From positions 356,067-420,066 of the forward strand of contig LUVW01000027.1 of the NCBI GenBank assembly GCA_001661515.1: a stretch of DNA of 64,000 nt, written 5' to 3'. The notes beneath the pieces are model-generated. The model worked only from the letters and a program-made list of their open reading frames with translations. It had not been told where the DNA came from and did not search any database. Both the position numbers and the translations under genes were made by a program. This DNA comes from Capniomyces stellatus (lineage: Eukaryota; Kickxellomycota; Harpellomycetes; Harpellales; Legeriomycetaceae). Positions 1-11,800 of the stretch are shown here, in pieces (within the stretch, counting starts at the first letter, position 1; each line of letters begins with the position of its first letter).

Positions 1-458
1 TTATTTTTTCTCCATATGTTTTTATCATTCCTTGTTTTCATTGCTCTAACGGCAGACAATTTACTTTTTTTATTGAAATTTGCTTTATTCTCTTTTTTTG
101 TTATTTTCTCAGAAATTCTTCTAGAAAATCGATGTGTCCAATAACACGCTCTATGCTTATTTACGCTTAAACTTGATGAGTAAATAAATACAACCAGGGC
201 CAATGGGGGCAGTCCGTTGCCATTTTGCCTGATCAAGTTGACATTAAAACGATCTCGGCTCTTAAAGTATGATATTGGATTTAGCTAAAAATAAGGGCTA
301 TGCGGCTTAATAAAAAGCACCGCTTTGTTTAGTTGCTGTATTTCATTGAGTCGGAGATATAGACATACTTGAACTTTATGGAAATTGAAAAAATATTTAT
401 CTATTGTAAAAAATAAAAAAAGCAACAATCATACAGGCAAGCGATTTACCGGACACTA
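1..458. other. Intergenic, upstream of RTT109
   Basis: AT-rich sequence with no credible coding region. It should hold the RTT109 promoter and leader. No clear TATA element or tRNA-like motif was seen. The left edge may contain the 3' region of a gene outside the window. Confidence 0.5.
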
Positions 459-2153
459 ATGACTACAAGCAAGATCTTGGAGACGATTTCCAGAGTTCTG
501 GAGTCCACCGTAGAAGGGAGGGACCTGCAGTTAGCGGCCTGTAACACTTTTAGAACCAAGGTGGAACCGCTAACGATTCCAGCAAATGAGATGGCAGATG
601 ATAGTGAAACCTTTGAGCAAAAGACTTTGATACTACTTTCAGCAAGCCAGCCGGAAAATGGAAAAACAGGGCTCGATAATTCCGATGAAAGCCTTGACAA
701 AACAACGCCTGGTAAGGAGGAACCCAAGGATAATTGTTTGTTGCTAGAAGGGACAAAAGAAAGTATGTACAAAAACGAACAAGCAAAGAACAAACTGCTG
801 ATTTCTGGGATCCAAGCTAGGGAATACATTGTGTTTAAAAACGGGGAAAAGGAACTTTTGACAAAGACTAATGCTACTTCCTTGGAAGATAAAGGTAGAC
901 ACAATGCTACTGCAAGTAGCGTAGTGGTTTACATAGAAAAGGTCGACAGCTCAGGGTTTTTAGGCAGCGGTGGCCCCGGAACTTTGGGATACACCCGAGC
1001 GCTGGTAATTGGGTATTTGGAATATATACTTGAGCACAAATATAGAAACTGTGGTTGCAGCGTAACAGTTTACACGTTTTCGCGAGCACAGCCAGAATAT
1101 CTATTTGCAAATTCTAAACTAAACCCACTTAAGCAGAAGCTAGAGGGCAGCCAGCTCGTAAAGTGGTGGAGCCGGACTCTTGAGCTGGCAACAAACTATA
1201 TTTACCAAGGATCAAATACCAGTAGAATTGGCAATACCAGGAACCCAAGCGTTGAAGCCAAAGCTACGAGTGGAAATGGCGCAAATGATGGTAAAACCGG
1301 CTATTTAGGCGATAGTAACGATACAGTAAGTAAATGTGGCCAGCTTTTGGTGGATGAACCTGCTTTTGAAATAACAGCACATGTTTGGATTCCAAATGTT
1401 GAGGAGCAGCATGTAAGCTGGCTGAAAAGGCAAGCTAGTGGTAGCAGAAAGCACGGCGGAGGGGTGTCTGTCTCGAAAGAAGAAAAGCCGAGTCAGGCAG
1501 TGGGGCTTACTTGGAAGTTTGGCCTGCCGTTCAATAGTTTGGATGCCGCCATCAACGTGGTTCCACAATTTCCTGACGACCCCATAACTAGGCAATTGCA
1601 AAAAAAGTATTCAGGCTTTTTGAATGTTCAGGAGCTGAAAGAGATGCTGTGCATTAGCGAGGAGTGCGGAACAGGCCACCAAACAGGATTTTTTTACTTG
1701 AGATTTCCAAAAAACCTTGGTTTTCCAGCCACACTGACAAGCCAGCAAAACCAAAAAGAAAATATCGATTCCGCAACAGACTTAAAATCACCCAAAGAGG
1801 GCCACGGTATTGACTCAAACGATCTGGTGGTGAGCTCGGCTGAAATGGATAATCTTGAAATTGCTTTGTTTGACCACAGCATGGACTTTGAATCGCTAGA
1901 TTCTGGCTTAAAATCAACATCTAGACTGTTGACTTATATCCACAATAAGCTTGGATGTGCTCATACCTTAAGTTTCACTTCAAAGGGCCAGAATTCGGCT
2001 CTATTTGCTAAAATTGCTAAAGCAAAGCAGACTTTGAATAGCAAATACGCAGAGCCTCTAGAAAAGAGAAAACTCGAAAGTGCAGCTGGGAACCCACAAA
2101 CTCCAGCGAATACTTTGCCTACAATGCTAATCAAACGCAAAAAGAAGGCCTAA
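459..2153 (+). CDS. RTT109: Rtt109-type histone H3 lysine acetyltransferase
   Basis: Single-exon protein of 564 residues. The Rtt109 family is a fungal branch of p300/CBP-like acetyltransferases that modify new histone H3 (K56, K9, K27) with histone chaperones, in the nucleus during replication and repair. Family signatures are visible in order: a YTFSRAQPEYLF segment near residues 205-216 followed by NPLKQKLEGSQLVKWW near 222-237, and TWKFGLPF (351-358) followed by the diagnostic FPDDP (371-375), then a GxxxGFFYLRF strand near 410. Residues 40-150 form a long hydrophilic insertion between the N-terminal segment and the core, so the protein is longer than the yeast enzyme (about 436 residues). 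A basic tail (IKRKKKA) ends the protein, as in family members with nuclear signals. The first ATG fits because the conserved N-terminal segment follows it directly. Identification is from remembered motifs, not a search. Confidence 0.88.
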   Translation: MTTSKILETISRVLESTVEGRDLQLAACNTFRTKVEPLTIPANEMADDSETFEQKTLILLSASQPENGKTGLDNSDESLDKTTPGKEEPKDNCLLLEGTKESMYKNEQAKNKLLISGIQAREYIVFKNGEKELLTKTNATSLEDKGRHNATASSVVVYIEKVDSSGFLGSGGPGTLGYTRALVIGYLEYILEHKYRNCGCSVTVYTFSRAQPEYLFANSKLNPLKQKLEGSQLVKWWSRTLELATNYIYQGSNTSRIGNTRNPSVEAKATSGNGANDGKTGYLGDSNDTVSKCGQLLVDEPAFEITAHVWIPNVEEQHVSWLKRQASGSRKHGGGVSVSKEEKPSQAVGLTWKFGLPFNSLDAAINVVPQFPDDPITRQLQKKYSGFLNVQELKEMLCISEECGTGHQTGFFYLRFPKNLGFPATLTSQQNQKENIDSATDLKSPKEGHGIDSNDLVVSSAEMDNLEIALFDHSMDFESLDSGLKSTSRLLTYIHNKLGCAHTLSFTSKGQNSALFAKIAKAKQTLNSKYAEPLEKRKLESAAGNPQTPANTLPTMLIKRKKKA

Positions 2154-2675
2154 CAAAATTTTTCTTTCTTTTTTTCTTTTTTAAAAAAAGGGAGTTAACT
2201 ATTATATTATACAGTGTTAAAAAACAAATAGTAATGTTCGAGTTGGTCAGTTTTTGAAAGATTGTGATTTATAATTGCTGAATTTATTTTTATAGTGATT
2301 CTTTGGATTATACAAGAATTCCCAGATTATATAAAGCGTTATTTGACAAGTCAAGGATATTTGTGATTTGCTAAACCCAGTCTTTACATAACACCGGTTC
2401 ACACCACCGTTTGCTGGGTTTATGACAAAGTTTAATAATACCAGTACTAGCTATAACATTATGAACATTTACTATTTAAAAAATATAAATTACAATTTAA
2501 AGTCTAAAATATTCTTTGAAATAAAAAAAGAAAGAAACAGTAAAAACAATCAACTTTGGTACAAAAGGAACTAGAAAAGTTGGCTAAAAGCAGAAAGCCT
2601 GATTAGAAAACCGAGTAGAGCGACGCATATCTTTTTTGAAACCAACCTCAGTCAGAATAAAGAACCAAATAAAAA
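2154..2675. other. Intergenic between RTT109 and protease gene
   Basis: AT-rich spacer between two genes on the same strand. A TATATAA-like string lies near 2334, about 340 bases before the protease start, too far to be assigned with confidence. No coding or RNA signal seen. Confidence 0.4.
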
Positions 2676-3554
2676 ATGTATTCAAAGTTATCGGCTGTTA
2701 TAGTGTTGGCATTGATTTCTGGTGTGTTTGGGAAGAGCGATTTGTTAATAAACATCACTGGCGCTTCTTCCAACGAGAATGACGTTGTGGCCAACATTGT
2801 TAACGGGAAGAGGGGAGGTATGAGTCTTCAGCCATACGCGACACAGATATTTTACAAGCTTGAAAATAAGTATACTTTTTGGTGCACTGGGACGTTGATT
2901 AGTTCGGATCATGTTATCACGGCTGCCCACTGCGTCTATAACAAAGAAGGGATATTGGTGAGTCCATCGGACTTGAGAGCAATTGTAGGCGAAACAAATT
3001 TGGGCGATCCCAACACAGGAGGCAGTCACTACCAGATATCAAACATAACTTTGCGCGGCTACGAAAAGAACGAAACGCATGATATCTCATTGTTGAGGCT
3101 AGACAGACCAGTCAACAGCTCGATTGCAAAGCCTATTAAAATATACAAGTACAAAGTGAGAGACACTTTGCCAGTGGAGATTGCAGGCTGGGGATCAACG
3201 GATGCGAGCGGGAAGGGGTTTTCGCAGGTTCTGATGAAAACGTTGGTCAGTGTGTCAAGCAGCACAAACTGTACCAAACACAACACTTTGTGGAAAAACA
3301 ATTCGGGTCCGCAGATCTGCCAAGAGGCGTACAATGGAAACGATTCGTGCCGAGGAGATTCAGGCGGCCCTCTGGTTGCAAAGGTTAAGGGGGTCAGGAC
3401 GCTGGTTGGCATTACTTCTTGGGGAGAGTCCAAGGACCCAGACTCTACAAACTTGTGTGGTAATGAAATTATTGCGTATTACACAAGAGTAGCGTATTTT
3501 GCCAAATGGATTGCCAAAGAGATTGGGATGAAAGTTAACGACATAGTTTCATAA
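2676..3554 (+). CDS. Secreted trypsin-like serine protease (S1 family)
   Basis: A 292-residue chymotrypsin-fold protease, intronless. Residues 1-19 are a clear signal peptide and a short propeptide follows. The mature start motif is IVNG at 41-44. The catalytic triad is complete: His85 in TAAHC, Asp136 in DISLL and Ser229 in GDSGGP. Asp223, six residues before the catalytic serine, occupies the specificity-pocket position that gives trypsin-like cleavage after Lys/Arg. Cysteines flank His85 and Ser229 as expected for the family disulfides, and there are several N-glycosylation sequons. One oddity is that the residue before IVNG is Asn rather than Lys/Arg, so activation may not be tryptic. Extracellular trypsins are common in insect-associated and early-diverging fungi. 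The ATG at 2676 is chosen because the signal peptide begins there. Confidence 0.95.
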   Translation: MYSKLSAVIVLALISGVFGKSDLLINITGASSNENDVVANIVNGKRGGMSLQPYATQIFYKLENKYTFWCTGTLISSDHVITAAHCVYNKEGILVSPSDLRAIVGETNLGDPNTGGSHYQISNITLRGYEKNETHDISLLRLDRPVNSSIAKPIKIYKYKVRDTLPVEIAGWGSTDASGKGFSQVLMKTLVSVSSSTNCTKHNTLWKNNSGPQICQEAYNGNDSCRGDSGGPLVAKVKGVRTLVGITSWGESKDPDSTNLCGNEIIAYYTRVAYFAKWIAKEIGMKVNDIVS

Positions 3555-4408
3555 GTATGGTTGTAAAGAGGGATGAATCAAATATACATCAGTGTAATAA
3601 TGTTTGTAGTATGGAATTATCAGTTAAATAAACAGCTTTAAAATCAGATGAAAACTAGTAATATATAGATATAAGGGCTAAAAGATATTTACATTAAGCC
3701 AAGACATCGTTTTTCAATAAAATATAATAAAGAAAACAAAAGTAGGTGGGTAAAACTAAAATCAAATGAAATAATTGGTAAGATTTAGCCATGTATGAAC
3801 AATGAGACTCAAAAAGTAGCAGCGGTAGCAATAGGGTGAAGACAGTGCATGAAAACATACCATGTATAAACCCAATTCAAATATACAAATAGGTCTACTT
3901 CACTGGTATGAAAAGGGGTCGTTAGGAAGAAGTATGCTTGGTGTTTTGTGAGCGGAGTTGGTGATACTGGGGAAGTGTGCAGTGATGGGCTACTTTTTTT
4001 GACGTAACTGGCTTGGACTCGGTACCTACTACTGACCAGGTGCAGACATATCAAGAAACAGAGTAGATGGGGTTAGACAAATGAAAGCAAAAAAAAAAAT
4101 CAGTATTGGGTATATTAATAGAAAAGAGTATTAGGGGTCAAGCCGCAATAAACAATATCGGTATTGGAGGGAAGTGTGTAAATTATACGAAAGTTGTTGG
4201 CGGTTGAATTGGTAAAAAAAAAGAAAAGTCTTGATATAAAACAATGGCAAGCAAAAGTTTGGCACCAAGATTAATAATAAAAAAAAGGTTGAAAGAGGTT
4301 GAAGGAATGTTGGTTGAGAGAGGAGTTCAGAGTGAGTCGTTTTTTCAAATAAAAAACAGAGTCTGGTATGTACCAGTTATTAGAGTACAGATGGTTATAA
4401 TGACGCTA
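3555..4408. other. Intergenic between convergent genes
   Basis: About 850 bases between the protease end and the end of the minus-strand 5-exon gene. The short open frames in it have no family features and low complexity. Nothing else seen. Confidence 0.4.
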
Positions 4409-5871
4409 CTAAATAAAGGAAATTTCGCCTAAACGAAAGTTGGCCACACTAACATTTCCACCAAGCTCGTTGGAGAGATTCCGTGTTGTGTCTATGCTAT
4501 GGAAAGCATCAGCCACGCCTATTCGGTACAGTGTGTCCAAGTCTTTGGTCAGGCTTTGGATTATTCCCTAGCGTAGAATGGATTTAGAAAATAAAATAAA
4601 AATAAAATAAGGGGTTAATATTTCTACGAAATGTACGAGCAAGTGTTGTAAATATTAGCCAAATGTGTAAAGTAAATAGCAAGAATAATAGTAATAGTAA
4701 TAGTAATAGTAATAGTAATAGTAATAGTAATAGTAATAGTAATAATAGTAATGGTAATAGTAATAATGGTAATAGTAATAAGCTGTATTAATAAATTCCA
4801 CCTTATCTACAGCATACTTCCAAAAAAAAGGGGGAGGAATGTAAGAGGGTGTAGTATTATAAATGCAATTTACCTTAAAGTGGCCATCCATTTTATCGAT
4901 TATCTCAAAAAGAACACCGTTGGCTGTAATCAGCTTTAAAGCCTCGCTAAGCTTGGTGTACAGCGCAATAATGACCTGGCAAAATGTGTCGAACATTTGG
5001 ACAAAGTCAAACTCAAAGGGCTAATATTTATAAATAGTACGTTAGTGGTTATTGTATTGTGTTTCAAGTGGCAGCAAACGTTTGTAAAAAGCGGTGGAGC
5101 TGGTCGTTATTTAATTACCTGAGACTTGGGTTCTAGGTATGAATATTCGTTGATGTCGTTGTGGTACAGGTACGTACTTCCGCCTTCTTCGGTCATTCGT
5201 GATTTCCTAAAAAAGGTTTTCTGTTTTTTTTTTGGAGAAAATGATATTTATTCATTTAAACTCTGTACTGCTTTTGCTTATTACTAATTCCTTTTGATTT
5301 GTGGCGGTGAAGAACACATTTTGTATATCTGCTATTTTATAGTTCACTGTTGTAAAAATTTACCTTTTTCCCTTTCGAGCTGTTGTCAGATGAATGCAAC
5401 TCGTACTCGTTCATGCAAATACCAATCGCCTTTATAAAATCAACAGGGTTGTCGATAGCCAAAACCGGACCCATACTGACACCCAGAATGTAGTACATTC
5501 TCGTTCTGGTTTACAAATATCAAGCGTATTAGTAAAGTGCACTTTATCAATATAATTGCCATTGTTCGGATTAAGTTTAAAAAGACTTGGATTTGGTGCT
5601 TTTGAGAGCTGGGAATATAATTTTTGTGTTACCTTTTCTGGTTTCTTGGCGATTGGAACATTTCCTTAACCAGCTCTGGTTCCAACATGATGGCGCCCAA
5701 GTACGGGTTTTGTTTTTTTTTCAGATGAGGTGTTGGAATGGTCTCAACATTTGAGCTGTCGACATCGAGTGCAGAGGGCATAATTGCTCTTAGATGGCGA
5801 AAAGTGGCCAGTCTCTTGTTGATTATGTCTTTTAAAGCTATCTCCCACATTGGGTCGTTTTGCTTGGCCAT
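4409..5871 (-). CDS. Unrecognised 262-residue protein, 5 exons
   Basis: Exons on the minus strand: 5633-5871, 5364-5505, 5119-5220, 4874-5020 and 4409-4567. All junctions have GT/AG ends and matching phase, giving 262 residues. The protein starts MAKQNDPMWEIALKDI. It has a hydrophobic, Gly/Pro-containing core (YYILGVSMGPVLAIDN) near residues 83-98, a basic linker (SSKGKKKTFFRKSR), an aromatic stretch (STYLYHNDINEYSYLEP), then a helical C-terminal third beginning PFEFDFVQMFDTF. No signal peptide or convincing membrane helix is apparent. The mix of conserved-looking aromatic and helical segments suggests a real, conserved soluble protein, but I do not recognise the family and assign no function. 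The last intron (4568-4873) carries a hexanucleotide array. The third acceptor was chosen at 5221 because the nearer TAG breaks phase. Confidence 0.75.
4684..4748. repeat. Hexanucleotide array (AATAGT)n inside an intron
   Basis: About ten tandem copies of AATAGT, degenerating at the right edge into AATAATGGT variants. It lies within the last intron of the unrecognised 262-residue gene. Confidence 0.95.
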
Positions 5872-6561
5872 TCTATTGCTTATCTACTCGATTATCTTCT
5901 CTTTTTTTTTCAAGGTACGAAACAAAGCTCGAGTATGTGACTGTTTAAAATGATGTCTTTGATTGTAAAAATATAAAGCTATATTTATCCTTTAATACAG
6001 GTAAAAAATATGTATATAAAGTAATCCCTGAGGGAATATAAAGTAAACTAGAAAGTAAATTGAAAAAAAATGAAGAAAAGGAAAAGGAAAAGAAAAGAAA
6101 TGAATTATCTATTTATGCGCGAGTTTTATACCAACAGTCGAGCAGATGAAATTGCCAGAGAAAACGATAAACTAGCAAATTACTTGATTTGCAGCTGATG
6201 TTTTTTTTTTTTCGTCTTTTTTTGTAAAGCTAGAAAAACACAACAAAAAAACTACAACGATGATGTTGTCTCGTTACAAAATGTTTACTTTTGGTTCCAT
6301 AAATGGTCACAAACCTGATTGGGACAATTTTTTTTTTGAAACTCGGCCCATCAATTACTTTGATCTAAACTGAATAAACCTTTTTTTTTATTGAGAAAAA
6401 GCGTCTGAACTGATAAAAGTAAATATCGTTTATTTATAATGTAAACAAGTCTATGTTAACGGATTATAAAAATAACTAGTTTTTTTTTTGTTTTTGTTGT
6501 TGTTGTTGTTGTTGTAGCACCTGAGGGTGTTAATAGGAGCTACAGATTCAATTGACTTGGA
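5872..6561. other. Intergenic, AT-rich
   Basis: Spacer between two minus-strand genes. It contains poly-T runs and, at about 6493-6515, a (GTT)n run that would read (CAA)n in the 3' untranslated region of the downstream-facing secreted protein gene. No gene seen. Confidence 0.4.
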
Positions 6562-7194
6562 TTATTGAGCAGGGGCTTCAGCTGGCTTTTCGGCTGCTGG
6601 CTTTTCGGCTGCTGGGGCTTCAGCGGCTGGGGCTTCAGCGGCTGGGGCTGGCTTGGCATCGGCAATTGGCTTATCATCTCCTGGCTTAGGTTTGGCAAAG
6701 TTGTTCAAGGCCTTAAAGTAATTCTTGCCGTGTTTGTGGCTGACAAGAGGAACGGCTTGGAGCGAGACTGAGCCATGGATGGAGTCGAATTTAGCCATGT
6801 ATGCGCTGTGTTTATTCATGGCTTTGCGGATATCATCGAATGCATAGTACCAGTCACCCTTCTTGACAGGGGCGGCGTGGGTGTATTGGACACTCAAGCT
6901 AAGAGCCCAGAGCTTTCCGGTGTCTTTGCTCTCGATGATCTTTTGGTTTGGATAGATTCCTCTTCCCTTGCAGAGATCAGATGGTGCTTGGAGGGCTGAC
7001 CAGACTGTTGCGGCTTCCTTTGGGAGTTCTTTGAAGTATGGGCTTCGGACAGCCTTGTTTAAGTAGGCAACGTATGTGGTGTTTTGGACGTTTGCTGGGG
7101 CACACTCACTCCAGTTTTTTTCATTGGACTGACAGATCAAAGTGGTTGCTGCTGTTGCTGATACCAAAGCCGATAGGATTACTGCTGCCTTCAT
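6562..7194 (-). CDS. Small secreted protein, paralog A, with Ala/Pro/Glu-rich tail
   Basis: A 210-residue protein beginning with a signal peptide (MKAAVILSALVSATA) and then CQSNEKNWSEC. It is clearly paralogous to the 155-residue protein at 13.1-13.5 kb. Shared features are a first Cys-x8-Trp-x2-Cys pattern, YLNKA/YVNKA, a central CKG motif, FDSIxGSxSL and a following AxPL. I recognise no named domain. Beyond the shared region, residues 168-210 form a Pro/Ala/Glu/Lys-rich tail with repeats of EAPAAE, which the paralog lacks. Such a tail could be a cell-wall or spacer region; that is inference. Only three cysteines are apparent in the mature shared region, so pairing between molecules is possible. 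The strand composition is less AT-rich than the surroundings, consistent with a well-expressed gene. Confidence 0.85.
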   Translation of the reverse strand: MKAAVILSALVSATAATTLICQSNEKNWSECAPANVQNTTYVAYLNKAVRSPYFKELPKEAATVWSALQAPSDLCKGRGIYPNQKIIESKDTGKLWALSLSVQYTHAAPVKKGDWYYAFDDIRKAMNKHSAYMAKFDSIHGSVSLQAVPLVSHKHGKNYFKALNNFAKPKPGDDKPIADAKPAPAAEAPAAEAPAAEKPAAEKPAEAPAQ

Positions 7195-8800
7195 TGTTGT
7201 TGTTTTGTTGTAGGTGGTTGTTGTTGCTGTTTTTAGTTTTAGTTTTGTGAGATGTATTTATTTATTTGGTTTGACCAAAGTAAAACAATCTAGGTTTGAT
7301 GGGTTGGAGTTTAGCTTGGTTTGTCTGTTTAGATATAAAAAGCACACAAAGTGTAGTTGATATATATATTTGGAATGGTTAAAAAAAAATGATGATATCT
7401 ATAATCTAAACTTAGGAAAGAGGAAAATGGTAGTATATTTATACTTGCAAGAAGTGAGACTAAGCAGCATTACGCACACAGATTGCATTTACTTTACTTT
7501 TTCAAGTTTGGCTCTATTCTTACTATTGTGTTTTTCCCATATCATTTATTTTTTTTTGCTATGTAATTCTGGATAGAACCTTTTCAATGTAGGGATTACA
7601 GAAGTGATTTGCGGATAACTAGCTTTATTTTACTCTTTGCCCCAAGCATACATTTATGAGTAGTTGTCGCTCACATCTTAAATGGGACTTGTAAAGCATA
7701 TCTCCACAGGCCCAAATTGAAAATGTACTAGAACCTATTTGGGCACCATCAGGGTCTTACTAGTAAAAAAGACTGCTCTTTTTATTAAAAAATATATACA
7801 ATTGCCAAGCTAGGTGGACTCAAGTGGTACTCCTATTTGACCAAAAATGATCGGACTACTAGGTCCAAAATGTTTTTACAAGGGGGGGGGGGGGGGGGTT
7901 NNNNAGGGGGGGGGGGGGGGGGTTTCACACCACTTGAATATGTATTTATTCATGTATTTATTACTCTTGTTTATACCAATAATTTATTTAGTACTTTGGG
8001 GCTAGTAATACGAATTTAATAATAGTTGTTACTCGGCAAAACTACTACTAGTTTTTGAAGATCAAAACGTGCACCTACCATAGAATTAGACCACAACTAA
8101 GGATTATTCAATATAAAGACAATGAGATAGTATTCGCTCAATAGGATAGATGGGTGATATTAAAAGCAATATAAAGCTGATCGTTTGTGATGATTATTGA
8201 TTATAATTTAAGTATTTTTTTTTCTTTCTTTCTTCATTCTCGATCCACAATAGAATTTGCTCTTGGACAAGAAAAAACGACACGCACTTTTGGTGATTAT
8301 ATTGTAATTTAGGCCAAATATAATCAAGGGCCATTATGATAACAATATATTAATCGATCATGTTTTTTTGTGTTGCGGTTAGGATTTCTAATAGAATTAA
8401 TATAAAATAAATTAAGAATAGTCTATTCATATGGATTTTAGCTGTTATAAAAAATAAACAAGAATATGAGAAGCATAATTGCAACATAATAAATGAATAA
8501 ACAAATAGAGTTATGAAAGAGCTTCAAGTAGAAGAAACCTCGAGAATCTAATCTATTTATTTATAGCCTATTCTAGATTGTTTGGAATTAAAGATGAAAA
8601 TTAAAAAAATTGAGCGAACCTTGTATTAATATAACTCAAAGCCAAAAAAATATAAAGTAAAGTCTAGGACAAAATTAATATTAGTAAATAGATAAAATAA
8701 ATAAACAAGACAAAATTAGTAATAGTAAATAGATAAAATAAACAAACAAGATAAAAGTAGAGAGATAATGCAGTAAAGTTAGTCGAGCAAAAACAAAGAG
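7195..8800. other. Intergenic with poly-G tract and gap
   Basis: About 1.6 kb without a credible gene. It contains the promoter region of secreted paralog A at its left end, a poly-G tract with an N gap near 7882-7922, and AT-rich low-complexity sequence up to the 3' end of the Net1-like gene. Confidence 0.5.
7882..7922. repeat. Poly-G tract around a 4-N assembly gap
   Basis: A run of 17 G followed by TT, then four Ns, then A and another run of 17 G followed by TT. The left and right flanks repeat the same A-G17-TT pattern, so the gap probably marks one tract placed twice. Confidence 0.9.
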
Positions 8801-11800
8801 CTACATGTCTAATAGAGTGCTTCTACGTTGCTTTTTGATTGGTCTACTCGACAGTCTATTATCCAAGGGATTATTGGAGGGGGGAATGGATATTTGGTTT
8901 GAAAGTGGAGACTTGAGCTTAATGGAAGGTTTAGGAATGCAGGTTGCACTTTTGATGCTTGGAATATGAGCTGTGATGGTTGAAGAAGACTCGGACTCAA
9001 ACTCGGAATCAGAATCAGAACCAGAATCACTAGAGTCGCCAGCAAGACTGTGTTTGACATTGCTGTTGATAGTAGATGAAGAACCAGATTCTGACATTGG
9101 TTTTGAATTTGAGATTGACTCGGATTCAGACTCAGAATCGGATTCAGACTCGGATTCAGACTCGGATTCAGATTCAGAGAATGGGCAGTCAAGTTCGTTT
9201 CCACTATCGGGATTTGCCGGAGTGTGCATGGGTGAATTTCTGCTACTTGGGGCGCTGTTAAAGGTACTGTTAGCTCGAGTAACAACAACACTGGCAGCCT
9301 TCCTTCTCAGCTCCTCAAAGGGTTTGTTTTTGGCGAGTTCACTCAATGGGGTTATACAGAATCTGCTGTTAATCAATTTAAACGACTTGTTGAGCGAATT
9401 GGCGGCTGTATCTGTACCCAGGGCGAGCTTCTGCATCCCATCGCTGTTATCCAACGAGTGTTTCTTGATTGCTCTTTTGATTGAGCGCAGTGGTACAAGA
9501 CTATTCTTGTCCCCAGTCAACCCCTTTTTATCAGCATTGTCTACATTTGTATCTACATTTATATTTGTATTCGGTTCTGTACCGGGCTCCTTTTTCACTT
9601 CCAACGTTTCTGTACCATTTGTACCATTTGTACCATTTGTACCATTTGTACCTTCTACCGTTACATTGCTTTTGAGATGTAACTGATTTGTTGTCTTTAT
9701 TTTCCCCAGCTCAACCTTTGGCTCGTTTGGTGTGTTTGAACTAATAATAGTAGCTGTATCTGATCCTGAATCCTCCGAATCTGACTCTTCTGACCCTGAT
9801 TCTTCTGAACTTGATCCTGATTCTTCTGAACTTGATCCTGATTCTTCTGAACTTGATCCTGATTCTTCTGAACTTGATTCTGATTCCTCTGAACTTGACC
9901 CTGATTCTTCTGAACTTGATTCGTTTGCCTCCAACTTTATATCCTGTCCTTGGATCGTTTTAACCTCTCCTTTATCTGCAGCCACAACTTGTCCATCCAT
10001 CAACGGCTCTTGTTCTGTTTTAATTTTCTTTATACTCTCATCACTTTCGCTTGTACTATTTGTACCCAATGTACCCAATGTACTAAGCTTGATATTGGAA
10101 CTAAGTTTAGCTTTAAAATCCAGTTCCGACTCTGATTCCGACTCTGACTCTGACTCTGATTCTGATTCTCCTGACTCTGAATCTGATTCTGAATCTGATT
10201 CTGATCCTGATTCTGATTCTGATTCTGATCCAGATTCTGACTTTTTAGTTTCTGTAACTGGTTGAATTGTATTTTTATCTCCAGTCGAGTTTATAGTGTT
10301 TACGCTAGTGTTTATCCCGGGCTTATTTTCGACCAATTCATCTATTCCACCCTCTTCTTCCTCTGATTCTGACTCTGATTCTGATTCTGATTCTGATCCT
10401 GATTCTGATTCTGATCCTGATCCTGATCCTGATTCTGATTCTGATTCTGATTCTGATCCAGAGCCCTCTTTTATCTTTGGTTGGACCTCGGGCTTAACTT
10501 CTTGATTCAAAACAACTAATGGTTCTGATACTGATCCTGTTTCCGACTCTGTTAAAGGCTCCAATTTGATTTTAATTTCTCCTTCCGAGTTTTCTTGTCC
10601 ATTCGTCTCCTTTTCCGTTCCTGCAACTAAATCTTTGTCTTGTACTTTTTCTGCTACTTGCACTGTCTTTGTTTTAATTACTGCTTCTGTTGTCTTTTCT
10701 GCCTCAGTACTTGTTTCTGATTCTTCTGATCCTGATTCTTCTGAGCTTGATTCTTCTGAGCTTGATTCTTCTGAGCTTGATTCTTCTGAGCTTGATTCTT
10801 CTGAACTTGATTCTTCTGAACTTGATTCCGAGTCTGATTCAGCAATTGGTTCTTTAGCCTCTGCACTTTCAATATCCTTACTTTTATCTGCCGTCTTCTT
10901 TGGCTCCAACTCTAGCACTTTTGTTGTTTTTGGTTTCAGTATGGATGTTGAAGTTAGTGCAAGTATAGGTATAGGAATAGGTAAGGATATGGGTGTAGGT
11001 ATAGATATGGGTGTAGATATGGGTGTAGGTATGGGTATAGATATGGGCACTACTTTTCCTTCTGTATTCTTTGTCGCTGATTTCGGTGTCCAATTCTTCA
11101 TTGTATGATTCTTAATTATTTCATCCAATTTATCCATCGATGGGAATATATTGTCTATTGTTATTCCTGTTGTCTCTTTACCCACTCCATTATTCTCCAA
11201 TTCTTTCCTTTTATTCTCTAATTCTTTCTTCTTATTTTCAATATCTTGTTCCTGCTTCTTCTTTCTATTCTCCAACTCTTTCTTTTTATTCTCAATATCT
11301 TGTTCCTGCTTCTTCTTTGCCATTTCCATCTCCATTTTCTTCTTTGCCAAGTCCAACTCCCTTTTCTTCTTGTTCTCCAACTCCTTTTTCTTCCTGTTCT
11401 CCAACTCCTGCTTCTTTTTCTCTTGATTCATTTTCAACTTCAATTCTTGCTCCTTTTTTCTCTCCATTTCAATCCTCTTTTGGTTCTCCAAGCTTATCCT
11501 GTTCTGTTCCTGCTTCTGTTTGTCCATCCCGTTTTCTCCAACTACATCTGTTTTGCTTGCCAGCGCCACCTTTTTATTATTCCTCAACTCGATCTTATTT
11601 GCCCCATTGCTGCTATCATTCTTTTCGTTCTCATCATTACTCTTTCGCTTCCTCTCCTCCCCCTTTTCCCCCGCGTTTACACCCAAATCAGTTGACTCTT
11701 GTATTATTTCGTCTTTTTCCTGCTCCAAGCTGTTGCTACCAAGTTGCTCGCTTGACAAAACATATGCCGTCGTGCTTTCGTCAAACACCTCCTTAACTGT

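Noticed and set aside
8973..11796. Several plus-strand frames of Asp-Ser or Phe-Leu repeats
   Set aside because: They are complements of the Ser/Glu and Lys/Glu repeats of the Net1-like gene and have no independent features.
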